Assembly (NCBI RefSeq): GCF_003596405.1
Contig: NZ_QYUR01000002.1
Coordinates: 1,318,501-1,382,500, forward strand
Reading direction: 5' to 3'
Length of the DNA stretch: 64,000 nt
From: Pseudomonas cavernicola
GTDB taxonomy: Bacteria; Pseudomonadota; Gammaproteobacteria; Pseudomonadales; Pseudomonadaceae
Numbering within the stretch: position 1 is the first letter of the stretch; each line of letters starts with the position of its first letter. A model generated the notes under the pieces. That model was not told where the DNA came from. It saw only the letters and a program-made list of their open reading frames with translations, and searched no databases. Positions 52,058-61,216 of this stretch are shown piece by piece. The translations under genes and the position numbers were made by a program.

Positions 52058-53182
52058 ATGTCGGCCAATAAGAAGTCGGTTACTACTCCCTTGCATCTGC
52101 TGCAGCAGCTTTCTCAAAGCCTGCTCGAACATCTCGAAAGTGCTTGCTCCCAGGCGTTGGTCGATGCAGAAAAACTGCTGACCAAGCTGGAGAAACAACG
52201 CGGCAAAGCCCAAGAAAAACTGCACAACTCCCGCAGCAAATTGCAGGATGCCGCCACGGCCGGGAAGGTCAAGGCACAAGCCAAAGCCAAGGCGGCGGTT
52301 GCCGAGCTAGAAGAGTTGCTCGACAGCCTCAAGACCCGCCAAACCGAGACCCGTGGTTATATCGTCCAGCTCAAGCGCGACGCTCAGGAAAGCCTGAAAC
52401 TGGCGCAGGGTGTTGGCAAAGTTAAGGAGGCGGCGAGCAAGGTTCTCAGCAGCCGTGCGGCTAAGCCAAAACCAGTTGCTGGCGCTAAGCCAGCGGCCAA
52501 ACCGCTGGCGCGCACAGCCCCGGCTAAAGTTGCAGTCGCAAAAGCTCCGGCCATGGTTGCAAGCAAGCCCGCTGCGAAACCTGCGGCTAAAGCGTCGGCA
52601 AAACCGGTGGTCAAACCTGCGGCTAAACCAGCTGCCAAGCCGGCGGCGAAGAAGCCAGTCGCCGCTAGCAGTGCCAAGCCCGCCGCGAAGCCAGTTGCCG
52701 CCAAGGCCCCGGTGAAGACTGCGAGTAAGGTCGCGGCCAAACCGGCTGCGAAGCCCGCTGCTAAAGCCCCGGCAAAAGTTGCGGCTAAGCCAGCAACTAA
52801 ACCTGTAGCGAAGAAGCCCGTCGTTGCTAGCGCCGCCAAGCCTGCAGCGGTCAAACCGGCTGCGGCAAAAGCGCCAGTGAAAGCTGCGAGCAAGCCAGTG
52901 GTGAAAGCCGCCACTCAGCCGGCAGTGAAAGCCGCGGCAAAACCTGCCGCCAAGCCAGCAGCAAAAAAACCGCCAGTGAAGTCTGCGGCAAAACCGGCTG
53001 TTGCTAAACCGGTTGTGGCAAAACCGACTGCGGCCAAACCTGCGGCGGCTAAGCCCGCCGTCGCCACGCCGGTAGCCGGTGCGACGCCGGTTAAGCCTGT
53101 CGCTCCAGCGGTACCGGCGGCACCAGCCGTAGCTGCAACCCCAGCCAGCAATGGCGGTAGTGCGCCGACCAGCGCGTCCTAA
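52058..53182 (+). CDS. algP: AlgP, histone H1-like protein with KPAAK repeats
   Basis: 374 aa from the ATG at 52058 with AGGAGG upstream. Residues about 10-120 are helical/coiled coil (PLHLLQQLSQSLLEHLESAC, ELEELLDSLKTRQTETRGYI). About 130-350 is a low-complexity basic tail of Lys-Pro-Ala-Ala-Lys-type repeats in near-tandem DNA repeats. In P. aeruginosa AlgP (AlgR3) is a histone-like DNA-binding protein reported to affect algD transcription, and the repeat DNA is prone to rearrangement. The frame is intact through all repeats here. Confidence 0.95.
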   Translation: MSANKKSVTTPLHLLQQLSQSLLEHLESACSQALVDAEKLLTKLEKQRGKAQEKLHNSRSKLQDAATAGKVKAQAKAKAAVAELEELLDSLKTRQTETRGYIVQLKRDAQESLKLAQGVGKVKEAASKVLSSRAAKPKPVAGAKPAAKPLARTAPAKVAVAKAPAMVASKPAAKPAAKASAKPVVKPAAKPAAKPAAKKPVAASSAKPAAKPVAAKAPVKTASKVAAKPAAKPAAKAPAKVAAKPATKPVAKKPVVASAAKPAAVKPAAAKAPVKAASKPVVKAATQPAVKAAAKPAAKPAAKKPPVKSAAKPAVAKPVVAKPTAAKPAAAKPAVATPVAGATPVKPVAPAVPAAPAVAATPASNGGSAPTSAS

Positions 53183-53643
53183 GCTTGGCTGGCCGCGACG
53201 CGCAGCACCTGCAGCGCGTCGCGGCCTTGCTCTGCAGCTTGCGCCGCGAGGCCGTTTAGCCAAGCCGGCAAGTCTTTGGCTTCACCCGTCGGCCAGGCCT
53301 GCGCCGCAGCCTCCAGCCTCAGCAGCAGTTGCTGTTCGGCTTCCAATTCCAAGCCCTTCACCTGTTCACGCAGCTTGGCCAGCGCGCTATCCATAGTGGC
53401 CGTTGCGCGCCAGCTTTGGCGCAATTGCCGCAGTGGCATTATCACCGTGCTTTGCCAGGGCTGAGCCAATGCCGTCAGCTGTTGCAGGCGCTCTACTGTG
53501 CAGCTCGCTTCGCGCTGGCCGAGCCAGGCACCGCAGAGCAGCAGACAGACATCCGCGCCTGCCTGTTGCAGCTGCAGGCAAGCCTGCTCGACTCCGGGGC
53601 GGGCGTAGACACGAATGGTAAAACTCCACAGGTCAGGGGGCAT
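53179..53643 (-). CDS. TIGR02444-family protein
   Basis: 154 aa. PPDLWSFTIRVYARPGVEQA and LQQAGADVCLLLCGAWLGQR are the family opening; the remainder is helical. It matches the uncharacterised TIGR02444 family found beside the ABC-F gene in Pseudomonas. Its stop overlaps the algP stop region (convergent genes sharing 4 nt), and it is divergent from the ABC-F gene with only 50 bp between starts. Confidence 0.88.
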   Translation of the reverse strand: MPPDLWSFTIRVYARPGVEQACLQLQQAGADVCLLLCGAWLGQREASCTVERLQQLTALAQPWQSTVIMPLRQLRQSWRATATMDSALAKLREQVKGLELEAEQQLLLRLEAAAQAWPTGEAKDLPAWLNGLAAQAAEQGRDALQVLRVAASQA

Positions 53644-53693
53644 GGTGCTTTCCGGGCGATGCGTGGGCGAAGCTGATAAACTCCGCCGCCATT

Positions 53694-55604
53694 ATGATTC
53701 GACTACAAAATCTCACTCTACAGCGTGGCCCGCAGCGTTTGTTAGAAGACGCCGAGCTGACCCTGCACGCCGGTCAAAAAGCCGGCCTGATTGGCGCTAA
53801 CGGCGCCGGCAAGTCCAGTCTATTCGCCCTGCTGCGTGGCGAGTTGAGCCCGGACTCCGGCGATTGTCTGCTGCCAGCCGATTGGCGGATCGCTCACATG
53901 CGCCAAGAGGTCGACACCCTCGAGCGCGTGGGGGTGGACTACGTTCTGGATGGCGACATTCGCCTGCGCCAAGTGCAGCGTGACTTGGCCGCAGCCGAAG
54001 CCGCACATGATGGTGCCGCGCAAGCGCGCCTGCATGCGGAACTGGACAGTGCGGACGGCTACACCGCCGATGCGCGCGCGCGCAAGCTGCTGGCCGGCCT
54101 TGGCTTCAGCAACGAGCAGATGGATCGCCAGGTCGGTAGTTTTTCCGGTGGCTGGCGGATGCGCCTGAACCTGGCGCAAGCACTGATGTGCCCGTCGGAC
54201 CTGTTACTGCTGGATGAACCGACCAACCACTTGGATCTCGATGCGATCTTGTGGCTGGAGGACTGGCTGAAAAGCTACCCCGGCACCTTGCTGCTGATCT
54301 CCCATGATCGGGATTTTCTCGATGCCGTGGTCGATCACATCGCGCATGTCGAGCAGCGTAAGCTGACGCTCTATCGCGGTGGCTACTCGGCTTTCGAGCG
54401 GGCCCGTGCCGAGCGCCTGGCGCAACAACAGCAAGCCTTCGACAAGCAGCAGGCGCAGCGCGCGCACATGGAGAAGTTCATCGCGCGCTTCAAGGCGCAA
54501 GCGACCAAGGCCCGTCAGGCGCAAAGCCGGATCAAGGCGTTGGAGCGGATGGAAGAGCTTTCCGCCGCCCACGTCGATTCGCCGTTCGATTTCACCTTCC
54601 GCGAGGCGGATAAAATTTCCAGCCCGCTGCTCGATCTGGCCGAAGGCCGCCTCGGCTATGGCGAGAAAACGGTCTTGGAGAAGGTCAAGCTGGGCTTGGC
54701 GCCCGGTGCGCGGATTGGTCTGCTTGGCCCCAACGGCGCGGGTAAATCGACCCTGATCAAGACCCTGGCCGGTGAGCTAGAGCCGCTCAGCGGTCGGCTG
54801 GTGCGTGGCGAGAATCTGGTGGTCGGCTATTTCGCCCAGCATCAATTGGATTCGCTCGACGATAAGGCCAGCCCGCTGCTGCACTTGCAACGCCTGGCGC
54901 CGACCGAGCGTGAGCAGACGCTGCGGGATTTTCTCGGTGGTTTCGATTTCCGCGGCCCGCGTTGCGATGAGCCGGTGCTGAATTTCTCCGGCGGTGAAAA
55001 GGCCCGGCTGGCCCTGGCTTTGATCGCTTGGGGCAAACCCAACCTGTTGCTGCTGGATGAACCGACCAACCACCTCGACTTGGAAATGCGCCTGGCACTG
55101 ACCATGGCCTTGCAGGACTTTGCCGGTGCGGTGCTGGTGGTTTCCCACGACCGTCACCTGCTGAAAAGCACTACCGATGAGTTCCTGTTGGTCGCCGAAG
55201 GGCGCATCCAAGAATTCGAGGGCGACCTTGAAGACTACGCGCGCTGGCTGGTTGATTATCGTGCGCGTCAGGCTCCGGTCAGTTCGGCGGCACCGTCGGC
55301 GGACAAGACCGACAAGCGCGCTCAGCGCCAAGCCGCAGCGGCACTGCGCCAGCAATTGGCACCGCATAAGCGTGAGGCCGATAAGCTGGAGAAGGAGCTC
55401 GGTGTGCTGCATGAGCGGCTTGCCAACCTGGAAGCCCGCCTCGGCGATGCGGCGATCTACGAAGCGGCGCGCAAAGACGAGCTGCGGGACTTGCTCGCCG
55501 AGCAGGCCAAACTGAAAGTTCGCGAAAGTGAGCTGGAAGAGGCCTGGATGGCGGCGCTGGAACACTTGGAAAGCCTGGAACAACAGTTGGCCCAAGTCGA
55601 TTAA
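53694..55604 (+). CDS. ABC-F family ATPase (YheS-like)
   Basis: 636 aa. Two ABC domains without membrane segments: Walker A GANGAGKSS (34-42) and GPNGAGKST; signatures SFSGGWRMRL and NFSGGEKARL; Walker B LLLLDEPTNHLDL twice. A charged interdomain linker (about 225-285) and a C-terminal coiled coil (READKLEKELGVLHERLANL) fit YheS. ABC-F proteins act on ribosomes at the E site. The second domain has GGFDFRGPRCDEPV before its signature. Confidence 0.94.
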   Translation: MIRLQNLTLQRGPQRLLEDAELTLHAGQKAGLIGANGAGKSSLFALLRGELSPDSGDCLLPADWRIAHMRQEVDTLERVGVDYVLDGDIRLRQVQRDLAAAEAAHDGAAQARLHAELDSADGYTADARARKLLAGLGFSNEQMDRQVGSFSGGWRMRLNLAQALMCPSDLLLLDEPTNHLDLDAILWLEDWLKSYPGTLLLISHDRDFLDAVVDHIAHVEQRKLTLYRGGYSAFERARAERLAQQQQAFDKQQAQRAHMEKFIARFKAQATKARQAQSRIKALERMEELSAAHVDSPFDFTFREADKISSPLLDLAEGRLGYGEKTVLEKVKLGLAPGARIGLLGPNGAGKSTLIKTLAGELEPLSGRLVRGENLVVGYFAQHQLDSLDDKASPLLHLQRLAPTEREQTLRDFLGGFDFRGPRCDEPVLNFSGGEKARLALALIAWGKPNLLLLDEPTNHLDLEMRLALTMALQDFAGAVLVVSHDRHLLKSTTDEFLLVAEGRIQEFEGDLEDYARWLVDYRARQAPVSSAAPSADKTDKRAQRQAAAALRQQLAPHKREADKLEKELGVLHERLANLEARLGDAAIYEAARKDELRDLLAEQAKLKVRESELEEAWMAALEHLESLEQQLAQVD

Positions 55605-55638
55605 TCCTTACTTACCCCCCCTTTATTGAGGCATACAC

Positions 55639-56394
55639 ATGGAATGGCTAATGAGCCCGGAGATCTGGGTCGCTTTTCTGACCCTGACGGCTTTGGAAAT
55701 CGTCCTCGGCATCGACAACATCATCTTCATTTCGATTCTGGTCAGTCGTCTGCCGGTGCATCAGCAAGCCAAGGCACGTTTCTTCGGCTTGGCCCTGGCG
55801 ATGGGTACGCGGATTCTGCTTTTGCTGTCGATCACCTGGGTCATGCGCCTGACCAATGATCTGTTTACGGTAATGGAGCAGGGGATTTCCGGGCGTGACC
55901 TGATCCTGTTCTTCGGCGGCTTGTTCCTGTTGTTCAAGAGCACCGCGGAGATCTACCACGGCCTGGAAGGCGCCGAGGAAGCGCAGCAGGCGGGCGGCAA
56001 GGTCTATGGCTTCATGGGGATCATCACGCAAATCGCCATCATCGACATCATCTTCTCCCTCGACTCGGTGATCACCGCAGTCGGCCTGGTGCAGAACGTA
56101 CCAGTGATGGTCGCAGCGATCGTAATTTCGGTCGGTGTGATGATGCTGGCCGCTGGCACCATCAGCGCTTACATCGACAAGCATCCGTCGCTGAAAATGC
56201 TCGCGCTGTCGTTCCTGATCGTGGTCGGTACCGTGCTGATCGCCGAGGCGTTCGAAGTGCATGTGCCGAAGGGTTACATCTACTTCGCCATGGCTTTCTC
56301 GCTGGCGGTGGAAGCGATCAATATCCGCATGCGCACTGGCAAAGCCAAGCAAATTGAGCCGGTACATCTGCGTAAGAACAGCCCGGACGCCTGA
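55639..56394 (+). CDS. TerC-family integral membrane protein
   Basis: 251 aa, TTGAGG upstream. Seven or eight membrane helices. TerC motif: LEIVLGIDNIIFISILVSRL at about 19-38 and the repeat IIDIIFSLDSVITAVGL, with acidic residues thought to bind metal (Mn2+ or Ca2+). The family is linked to metal efflux at the membrane and loading of exported proteins. No CBS/CorC domain is attached. A terminator-like repeat follows. Confidence 0.92.
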   Translation: MEWLMSPEIWVAFLTLTALEIVLGIDNIIFISILVSRLPVHQQAKARFFGLALAMGTRILLLLSITWVMRLTNDLFTVMEQGISGRDLILFFGGLFLLFKSTAEIYHGLEGAEEAQQAGGKVYGFMGIITQIAIIDIIFSLDSVITAVGLVQNVPVMVAAIVISVGVMMLAAGTISAYIDKHPSLKMLALSFLIVVGTVLIAEAFEVHVPKGYIYFAMAFSLAVEAINIRMRTGKAKQIEPVHLRKNSPDA

Positions 56395-56417
56395 TCTGCG
56401 GAGAATCTGACGACCAC

Positions 56418-56447
56418 CCGCTCCGGCTCGCTAGGCAGCCGGAGCGG
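56418..56447. terminator. Inverted repeat after the TerC gene
   Basis: CCGCTCCGGCT / AGCCGGAGCGG, perfect 11-bp arms with an 8-nt loop, 24 nt after the stop; no T run. It is a terminator without U tract or a REP-like element. Confidence 0.55.
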
Positions 56448-56495
56448 GGCGGCGTAAGGTAAACGCCTCATTCCAAACTTCCTGAGGTCAGCGCC

Positions 56496-57128
56496 ATGCT
56501 GCTTGAGACCTGGCTCGCGTTTTTCATTGCTTGTTGGGTGATCAGCCTGTCGCCGGGTGCCGGCGCGATTGCCTCGATGTCTTGTGGCCTGCAATACGGC
56601 TTCTGGCGTGGCTACTGGAATGCCCTCGGCCTGCAATTGGGCTTGGCCTTGCAGATCGCCATCGTCGCAGCTGGCGTTGGCGCGATTCTCGCGACTTCGG
56701 CACTGGCCTTCAGCCTGATCAAGTGGTTCGGCGTTGTCTATCTGGTCTATCTGGCGTACCGGCAGTGGCAGGCGTTGCCCAGCGATCTGGCCAGTAACTC
56801 TGCAGAACGACCATTAGGCCGGCCACTGACCTTGGTGCTACGTGGCTTTTTGGTCAACGTCAGCAACCCCAAGGCGGTGGTGTTCATGTTGGCGGTGCTG
56901 CCGCAATTCATCGACCCGCATTCGCCACTGCTGGCTCAATACCTGACCATGGGCGTGACGATGATCACGGTCGACCTGATTGTCATGGCCGGTTACACCG
57001 GTTTGGCCGCAAGGGTCCTGCGTTTGCTGCGTACGCCGCGCCAGCAGCGGCTGATGAATCGGACCTTCGCCACTTTGTTCGTCGGCGCCGCGGCGCTCTT
57101 GGCTACTGTGCGTCGGGCGGCGACCTGA
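56496..57128 (+). CDS. LysE/RhtB-family amino-acid exporter
   Basis: 210 aa, six membrane helices. LysE signature: FIACWVISLSPGAGAIASMS at about 10-29 with the conserved Ser-Pro-Gly; later FLVNVSNPKAVVFMLAVLPQ and FATLFVGAAALLATV. Exports amino acids or homoserine-lactone-like compounds; the substrate is unknown. TGAGGT upstream. The gap 57129-57402 holds no gene; no convincing Fur box was found before the next gene. Confidence 0.92.
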   Translation: MLLETWLAFFIACWVISLSPGAGAIASMSCGLQYGFWRGYWNALGLQLGLALQIAIVAAGVGAILATSALAFSLIKWFGVVYLVYLAYRQWQALPSDLASNSAERPLGRPLTLVLRGFLVNVSNPKAVVFMLAVLPQFIDPHSPLLAQYLTMGVTMITVDLIVMAGYTGLAARVLRLLRTPRQQRLMNRTFATLFVGAAALLATVRRAAT

Positions 57129-57402
57129 GTCACCGGTAGGCGTCGCAGCACGGCGGCGCCAGGCCTTAGGTCGTTGCAAAGCACTTTACGGGTGCTTCAC
57201 CGCAGCACTTTCCCGCGGAAGTCCAGCATTCACGCTGCCTAGCTATTGCCGGTTGATCCCGTCCGAGAGTCCTTGCCTGTGGTAAATCGCTGGCTGCGGC
57301 CTGGGTTCATGCAACCACTGGTGATCTCAAGCCGCACATCAACTCTTGAGTGAGAACGTTAGGGAGGCAACAATGCCACCCATTCTTATTCGGGATTGAA
57401 TT

Positions 57403-59295
57403 ATGTTCGCATCTCCCCGCTTGCTGCTCTGGCTGCTCCCGCTGCTGGCTTTGTTCAGCCTGAATGCCCTGGCCGACCCGGTCGAGGGGGCGGCACAAGC
57501 GCTGCATCTGCTCGACTATATCGGCGCCGACTACCCGGCGACGGTGAACGCCGGTCAGGTGATCGATGAGGCGGAATACCGCGAGCAGCTGGAATTTCTG
57601 GGCGTGCTGCAGGGGCTGATCGTGGCCCTGCCGGCCCGTGCCGAGCGTGCGGAACTGGAACAGGGCGTGGTTGGCCTACGTCAGGCCATCGCCCAGCACC
57701 AGGACGGTACTGCCGTGGCGCGGCAGGCACGGCAGATCGGCGCACAACTTGCGGTGGCCTATGAAGTCAGCCAGGCGCCGGTGATCACCCCGGATCCGGC
57801 CCGGGGGGCGCCGCTGTATGCCCAGCATTGCGCTGTCTGTCACGGCGACAGTGGGGTCGGTGATGGCCCCGCCGGGATTGGCCTGGAGCCGCCTCCGGCG
57901 AATCTGCGCGACCCAGCGCGGCTGGATCGCCTGAGCCTGTACGACCTGTTCAATACCCTCGGGCTGGGTATCGAGGGCACCGATATGCCGGCCTTCGCCG
58001 ATCAGTTGGATGAGCGGCAGCGCTGGGACCTGGCGGTCTATATCGCCGGATTCAGCGCAGACGCCGGGGTGCCCAAGGACAAGACCTTCAACCTGGCAGA
58101 GTTGGCTCGACAGACCCCTGGTGAGGTCAGCAGTGCACAAGGCGAGGCCGCCGCGGCAATCTTCCGCGCCCAGCGCGCGCAGCCACCCCTGGTGCAGCGC
58201 GGGCCGAAACAACTGCTCGACTACACTCGCGCCACGCTGGAGCAGAGCCTGGCGGCCTATCGGGATGGCGAGCGTGATCAGGCCTATGACCTGTCAGTGG
58301 CTGCCTACCTGGAAGGCTTCGAGCTGGTGGAGAGCTCGCTGAACAATATCGATGCCGAGGTGCGCAAAGACACCGAAAAGGCGCTGATGGCTTACCGGCA
58401 GTCACTGCAGGATGGCCTGCCGCTGGCGCAGGCGGCGCAACGCCTGGAGTTGGCCAAGGGCAAATTGCAGGAGTCGGCAAAATTGCTCGGCGGCGATGGT
58501 CTGAGTCAGTCGCTCAGCTTTGTCTCCAGCCTGTTGATCCTGCTGCGTGAGGGCTTGGAAGCGATTCTGGTGCTGGCGGCGGTGCTGGCCTTTTTGCGCA
58601 ACACCGGGCAGCAATCGGCGCTGCGTAGCGTGCATATCGGCTGGAGCCTTGCGTTGCTCGCCGGACTGCTGACCTGGGGCGCGGCGGCGTATTTGCTCGA
58701 CGTCAGCGGGGCCCAGCGGGAGTTGTTGGAAGGCGCCACGGCACTGTTCGCCAGTGTCATGGTGCTGTGGCTCGGGGTGTGGATGCACGACCGCCGGCAT
58801 GCCGCAGCCTGGCAGGATTACATCAAGAGCAGCCTGGTCGGCGGCGGTGGCCGCTTCGGTTTCGCCGTGCTGGCGTTCTTCTCGGTGTACCGGGAGTTGT
58901 TCGAAGTCATCCTATTCTACGAAACCCTCTGGTTGCAGGCCGGCCCTGCCGGCCATGGCGCGGTGCTGGCGGGTGCCGCCACGGCAACCGTGCTGCTGGT
59001 CGGTCTGGCCTGGGTGATTCTGCGTGGCTCTGCGCGCCTGCCATTGGGAATCTTCTTCGGCATCAACGCCGCTCTGCTGTGCGCGCTCTCGGTGGTCTTC
59101 GCCGGGCATGGCGTGAAAGCCTTGCAGGAAGCCGGGGTGTTCGGCATCCACCCGGTGCCGTTCTTCGACTTCGATTGGTTGGGCATTCACGCCGATGCTT
59201 ACTCGTTGCTGGCGCAAGCTATCGCCTTGTTGGCCATCGCCGTGCTGTTCGGCCGCAGCCGCTTGGCCGAACGTCGCCGGATCAGCGCCAGCTGA
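57403..59295 (+). CDS. Cytochrome c-FTR1 fusion, high-affinity iron permease
   Basis: 630 aa. Signal peptide (LLLWLLPLLALFSLNALA); helical EfeO-like parts; a c-type cytochrome domain with heme motif Cys143-x-x-Cys146-His147 (CAVCH) and the axial-Met segment TDMPAF; then an FTR1 permease of seven membrane helices from about 375. The first iron-exchange motif is REGLE (LLREGLEAIL). The second reads RELFE (YRELFEVIL), a change from REGxE but with both acids kept. It probably oxidises and imports iron in one polypeptide. A terminator follows. Confidence 0.92.
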   Translation: MFASPRLLLWLLPLLALFSLNALADPVEGAAQALHLLDYIGADYPATVNAGQVIDEAEYREQLEFLGVLQGLIVALPARAERAELEQGVVGLRQAIAQHQDGTAVARQARQIGAQLAVAYEVSQAPVITPDPARGAPLYAQHCAVCHGDSGVGDGPAGIGLEPPPANLRDPARLDRLSLYDLFNTLGLGIEGTDMPAFADQLDERQRWDLAVYIAGFSADAGVPKDKTFNLAELARQTPGEVSSAQGEAAAAIFRAQRAQPPLVQRGPKQLLDYTRATLEQSLAAYRDGERDQAYDLSVAAYLEGFELVESSLNNIDAEVRKDTEKALMAYRQSLQDGLPLAQAAQRLELAKGKLQESAKLLGGDGLSQSLSFVSSLLILLREGLEAILVLAAVLAFLRNTGQQSALRSVHIGWSLALLAGLLTWGAAAYLLDVSGAQRELLEGATALFASVMVLWLGVWMHDRRHAAAWQDYIKSSLVGGGGRFGFAVLAFFSVYRELFEVILFYETLWLQAGPAGHGAVLAGAATATVLLVGLAWVILRGSARLPLGIFFGINAALLCALSVVFAGHGVKALQEAGVFGIHPVPFFDFDWLGIHADAYSLLAQAIALLAIAVLFGRSRLAERRRISAS

Positions 59296-59302
59296 GGCGG
59301 AG

Positions 59303-59335
59303 CGGGCGAGCAGTGGCATATTGCTCGCCCGTTTT
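59303..59335 (+). terminator. Terminator after the FTR1 gene
   Basis: CGGGCGAGCA / TGCTCGCCCG, perfect 10-bp arms, 9-nt loop, followed by TTTT. Confidence 0.85.
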
Positions 59336-59347
59336 CGCAAGCGCTCT

Positions 59348-59607
59348 TAGGTTCTTTACGAAAAGTGCCTGCGCATCGATGATGCTGCGTTAAAAGCAGG
59401 CTCAGCCGACCGTTAGGGAGAACGTCCGAAGGACGGCCCGTAGGGCGAGCGAAGCGAGTCATGCTTACTTACAGCGCGTAAACTGCGCTTCTTCGCCTGT
59501 TTTGACTCGCTGGCGCTCGCCCTTCGGGCCAGCCTGCGGCTGTTACTCCGCTTCGCTGCGTTGCGCCTTGCCTGATCTTCGCTCGACGACTTTTCGTACA
59601 GAACCTA
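59348..59607. mobile_element. MITE-like element, 260 bp
   Basis: Terminal inverted repeats TAGGTTCTTTACGAAAAGT and ACTTTTCGTACAGAACCTA (19 bp, one mismatch). If the outer TA is the target duplication, as for IS630/Tc1-type elements, the TIR is 17 bp. There is no ORF of note inside; interior text GCGAGCGAAGCGAGTCA and its inverse form further stems. A deleted relative forms the 3' end of xerC (30888-31005). Confidence 0.8.
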
Positions 59608-59619
59608 GGATATTCCCCC

Positions 59620-60081
59620 ATGCGAGTCTGGATCGACGCGGATGCCTGCCCGAAGGCCGCCAAGGATCAATTGATCAAGTTCGCGTTGAAGCGCCGGTTT
59701 GAGGTGCTGCTGGTGGCTGGGCAGAGCCAGATCAAGCCGGCTTTCGCCTGTGTGCGCCTGATTGTGGTGCCGAGCGGTCCGGATGCTGCCGATGATTACC
59801 TGGTCGAACATGCGCTACCTGGCGAGTTGGTGATCTGCAGCGATGTGCCGCTGGCCGATCGGCTGATCAAAAAAGGCGTGGCGGCGCTCGATCCGCGAGG
59901 GCGTGAGTTCGACGCAGGGAATATGGGCGAGCGCCTGGCGGTGCGTAATCTGTTCACCGATTTGCGTGAACAAGGCCAGGTCGGTGGCGGCCCGGCGCCA
60001 TATGGCGAGCGAGAGAAGCAGGCCTTCGCCAATGCGCTGGATCGCATCCTGACCCGCCTGGCACGTCAGGCCAGGCAGTGA
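59620..60081 (+). CDS. DUF188/YaiI-family protein
   Basis: 153 aa. The conserved opening WIDADACPKAAKDQLIKFAL, then VVPSGPDAADDYLVEHALPG and DVPLADRLIKKGVAALDPRG, match UPF0178 (YaiI/YqxD), a PIN-like Rossmann fold with clustered Asp residues. Nuclease activity is suspected from the fold but not established. It starts 12 nt after the MITE, so that element may replace part of its promoter. Confidence 0.92.
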   Translation: MRVWIDADACPKAAKDQLIKFALKRRFEVLLVAGQSQIKPAFACVRLIVVPSGPDAADDYLVEHALPGELVICSDVPLADRLIKKGVAALDPRGREFDAGNMGERLAVRNLFTDLREQGQVGGGPAPYGEREKQAFANALDRILTRLARQARQ

Positions 60082-60487
60082 GGCGGCCGCGCTTTGCGCG
60101 TGATCCAACCAGACCTGCAGCTCGGCCAAGGGTAATGGCCGGCTAAACAGATAGCCTTGGATGAGGTCGCACTGGTTGTCCCGCAGGAAGTCCAGTTGGG
60201 CCGGCGTCTCCACTCCTTCGGCGACCACTTTCAGTTGCAGCTTGTGGGCCATGGCAATGATCGCCGCGGTGATTGCCGCCGCCGAGGGTGCAGGCGCCAA
60301 TCCAGCGCCACGCCTCACGGCCGAGCAGGCTGCGGCTGGCACTGACCCGGTTAGCCATGGCCGAGGCGGTAAAGCCGGCAGCGCTGGCAACCAAATAGGC
60401 AAGCAAGACCAGGGTTGGGTTGTGGCTGCAGTCGAGTAGGACAGTCTGGTCGGCGGGTAGATCGGCAATAAACTGCAGCAGGGGCAT
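60079..60487 (-). pseudogene. MHYT/EAL-type c-di-GMP protein reduced to its two ends
   Basis: The 5' part (ATG 60487) reads DLPADQTVLLDCSHNPTLVL and FTASAMANRVSASRSLLGRE up to AWRWIGA, a typical MHYT membrane-sensor start. Near 60290 the text jumps, in another frame, to AAITAAIIAMAHKLQLKVVA, EGVETPAQLDFL and QGYLFSRPLPL, the end of an EAL phosphodiesterase domain. The remaining MHYT helices, any PAS, the GGDEF and most of the EAL domain are gone. The normal stop is also lost; the frame runs into the antisense of the DUF188 gene. A large deletion has killed this gene. Confidence 0.85.
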
Positions 60488-60629
60488 CGCAAACTCCGAC
60501 CAGGGTGGTCTGCCTCATGTGCTGCCTGGTCTTGTGGTGCTGGCAGTGTGCTAGCGGCCGCGGTTTAGGCGCCGCGGTCAGACAAAACCAAGCCCGCCGA
60601 GTAGAGACTCTTCACTGCTTAGGCCGTGC

Positions 60630-61100
60630 TTAACCGCACAGGTAGGTGCCGGTACCGACCGCCACCAGAGTGCCGTCGTCGGCATGCAGCTCTGAACGTA
60701 CCACCGCGACTTTATTGCCAGAACGCAGCAGCACGGCCTGCGCGGTGAAGTGTTGGCCGCGTCCGGGGCGCAGATAGTCGATGCGCAAGTCGATGGTGCC
60801 GAGCTTGGACAGCCGTGCCATGCGCTCGGCGCTGGGCAATTGCTGATGGCGCTCGAAGGCGCCGATCAGTGCCATGGCTCCACCGGCGACATCCAACAGC
60901 GAGGCGATCACGCCGCCGTGCAGAATGCCGTGGACAAAGTTGCCGATCAGCTCTGCTTTCATCGGTAGATACATCACCACCCGCTCGGGCGACAGTTCGC
61001 CGAGTTGGATGCCGAGCACCTGGTTGAAGGGAATGCGCTGAAAAAAGCTGCTCACCGCCTGCTGCAGTTCTGCGGAGAGTTCGAAGGGCTGCTCGGGCAT
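60630..61100 (-). CDS. PaaI/YiiD-type hotdog-fold thioesterase
   Basis: 156 aa from the ATG at 61100; the open frame to 61253 is an upstream artefact. Hotdog thioesterase features: FNQVLGIQLGELSPERVVMY, the catalytic helix region GNFVHGILHGGVIASLLDVA with His-Gly-Gly, and IDYLRPGRGQHFTAQAVLLR. It hydrolyses acyl-CoA thioesters; the substrate is unknown. A short extragenic repeat separates it from elbB. Confidence 0.9.
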   Translation of the reverse strand: MPEQPFELSAELQQAVSSFFQRIPFNQVLGIQLGELSPERVVMYLPMKAELIGNFVHGILHGGVIASLLDVAGGAMALIGAFERHQQLPSAERMARLSKLGTIDLRIDYLRPGRGQHFTAQAVLLRSGNKVAVVRSELHADDGTLVAVGTGTYLCG

Positions 61101-61216
61101 GTCGATTCTGCGTCGGTGGGATTGGCTTCGCACGCTGAGGCAAGCACGCCGGCTTGGCCAGAGGCGCGGCGCGAGTGCCGCGAATATTGGCCGGATCGGC
61201 CTGCTTCGGGGTTTAT

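Noticed and set aside
52307..53263. 318-codon frame and others antisense to algP
   Set aside because: Produced by the repeat DNA of algP; no independent start.
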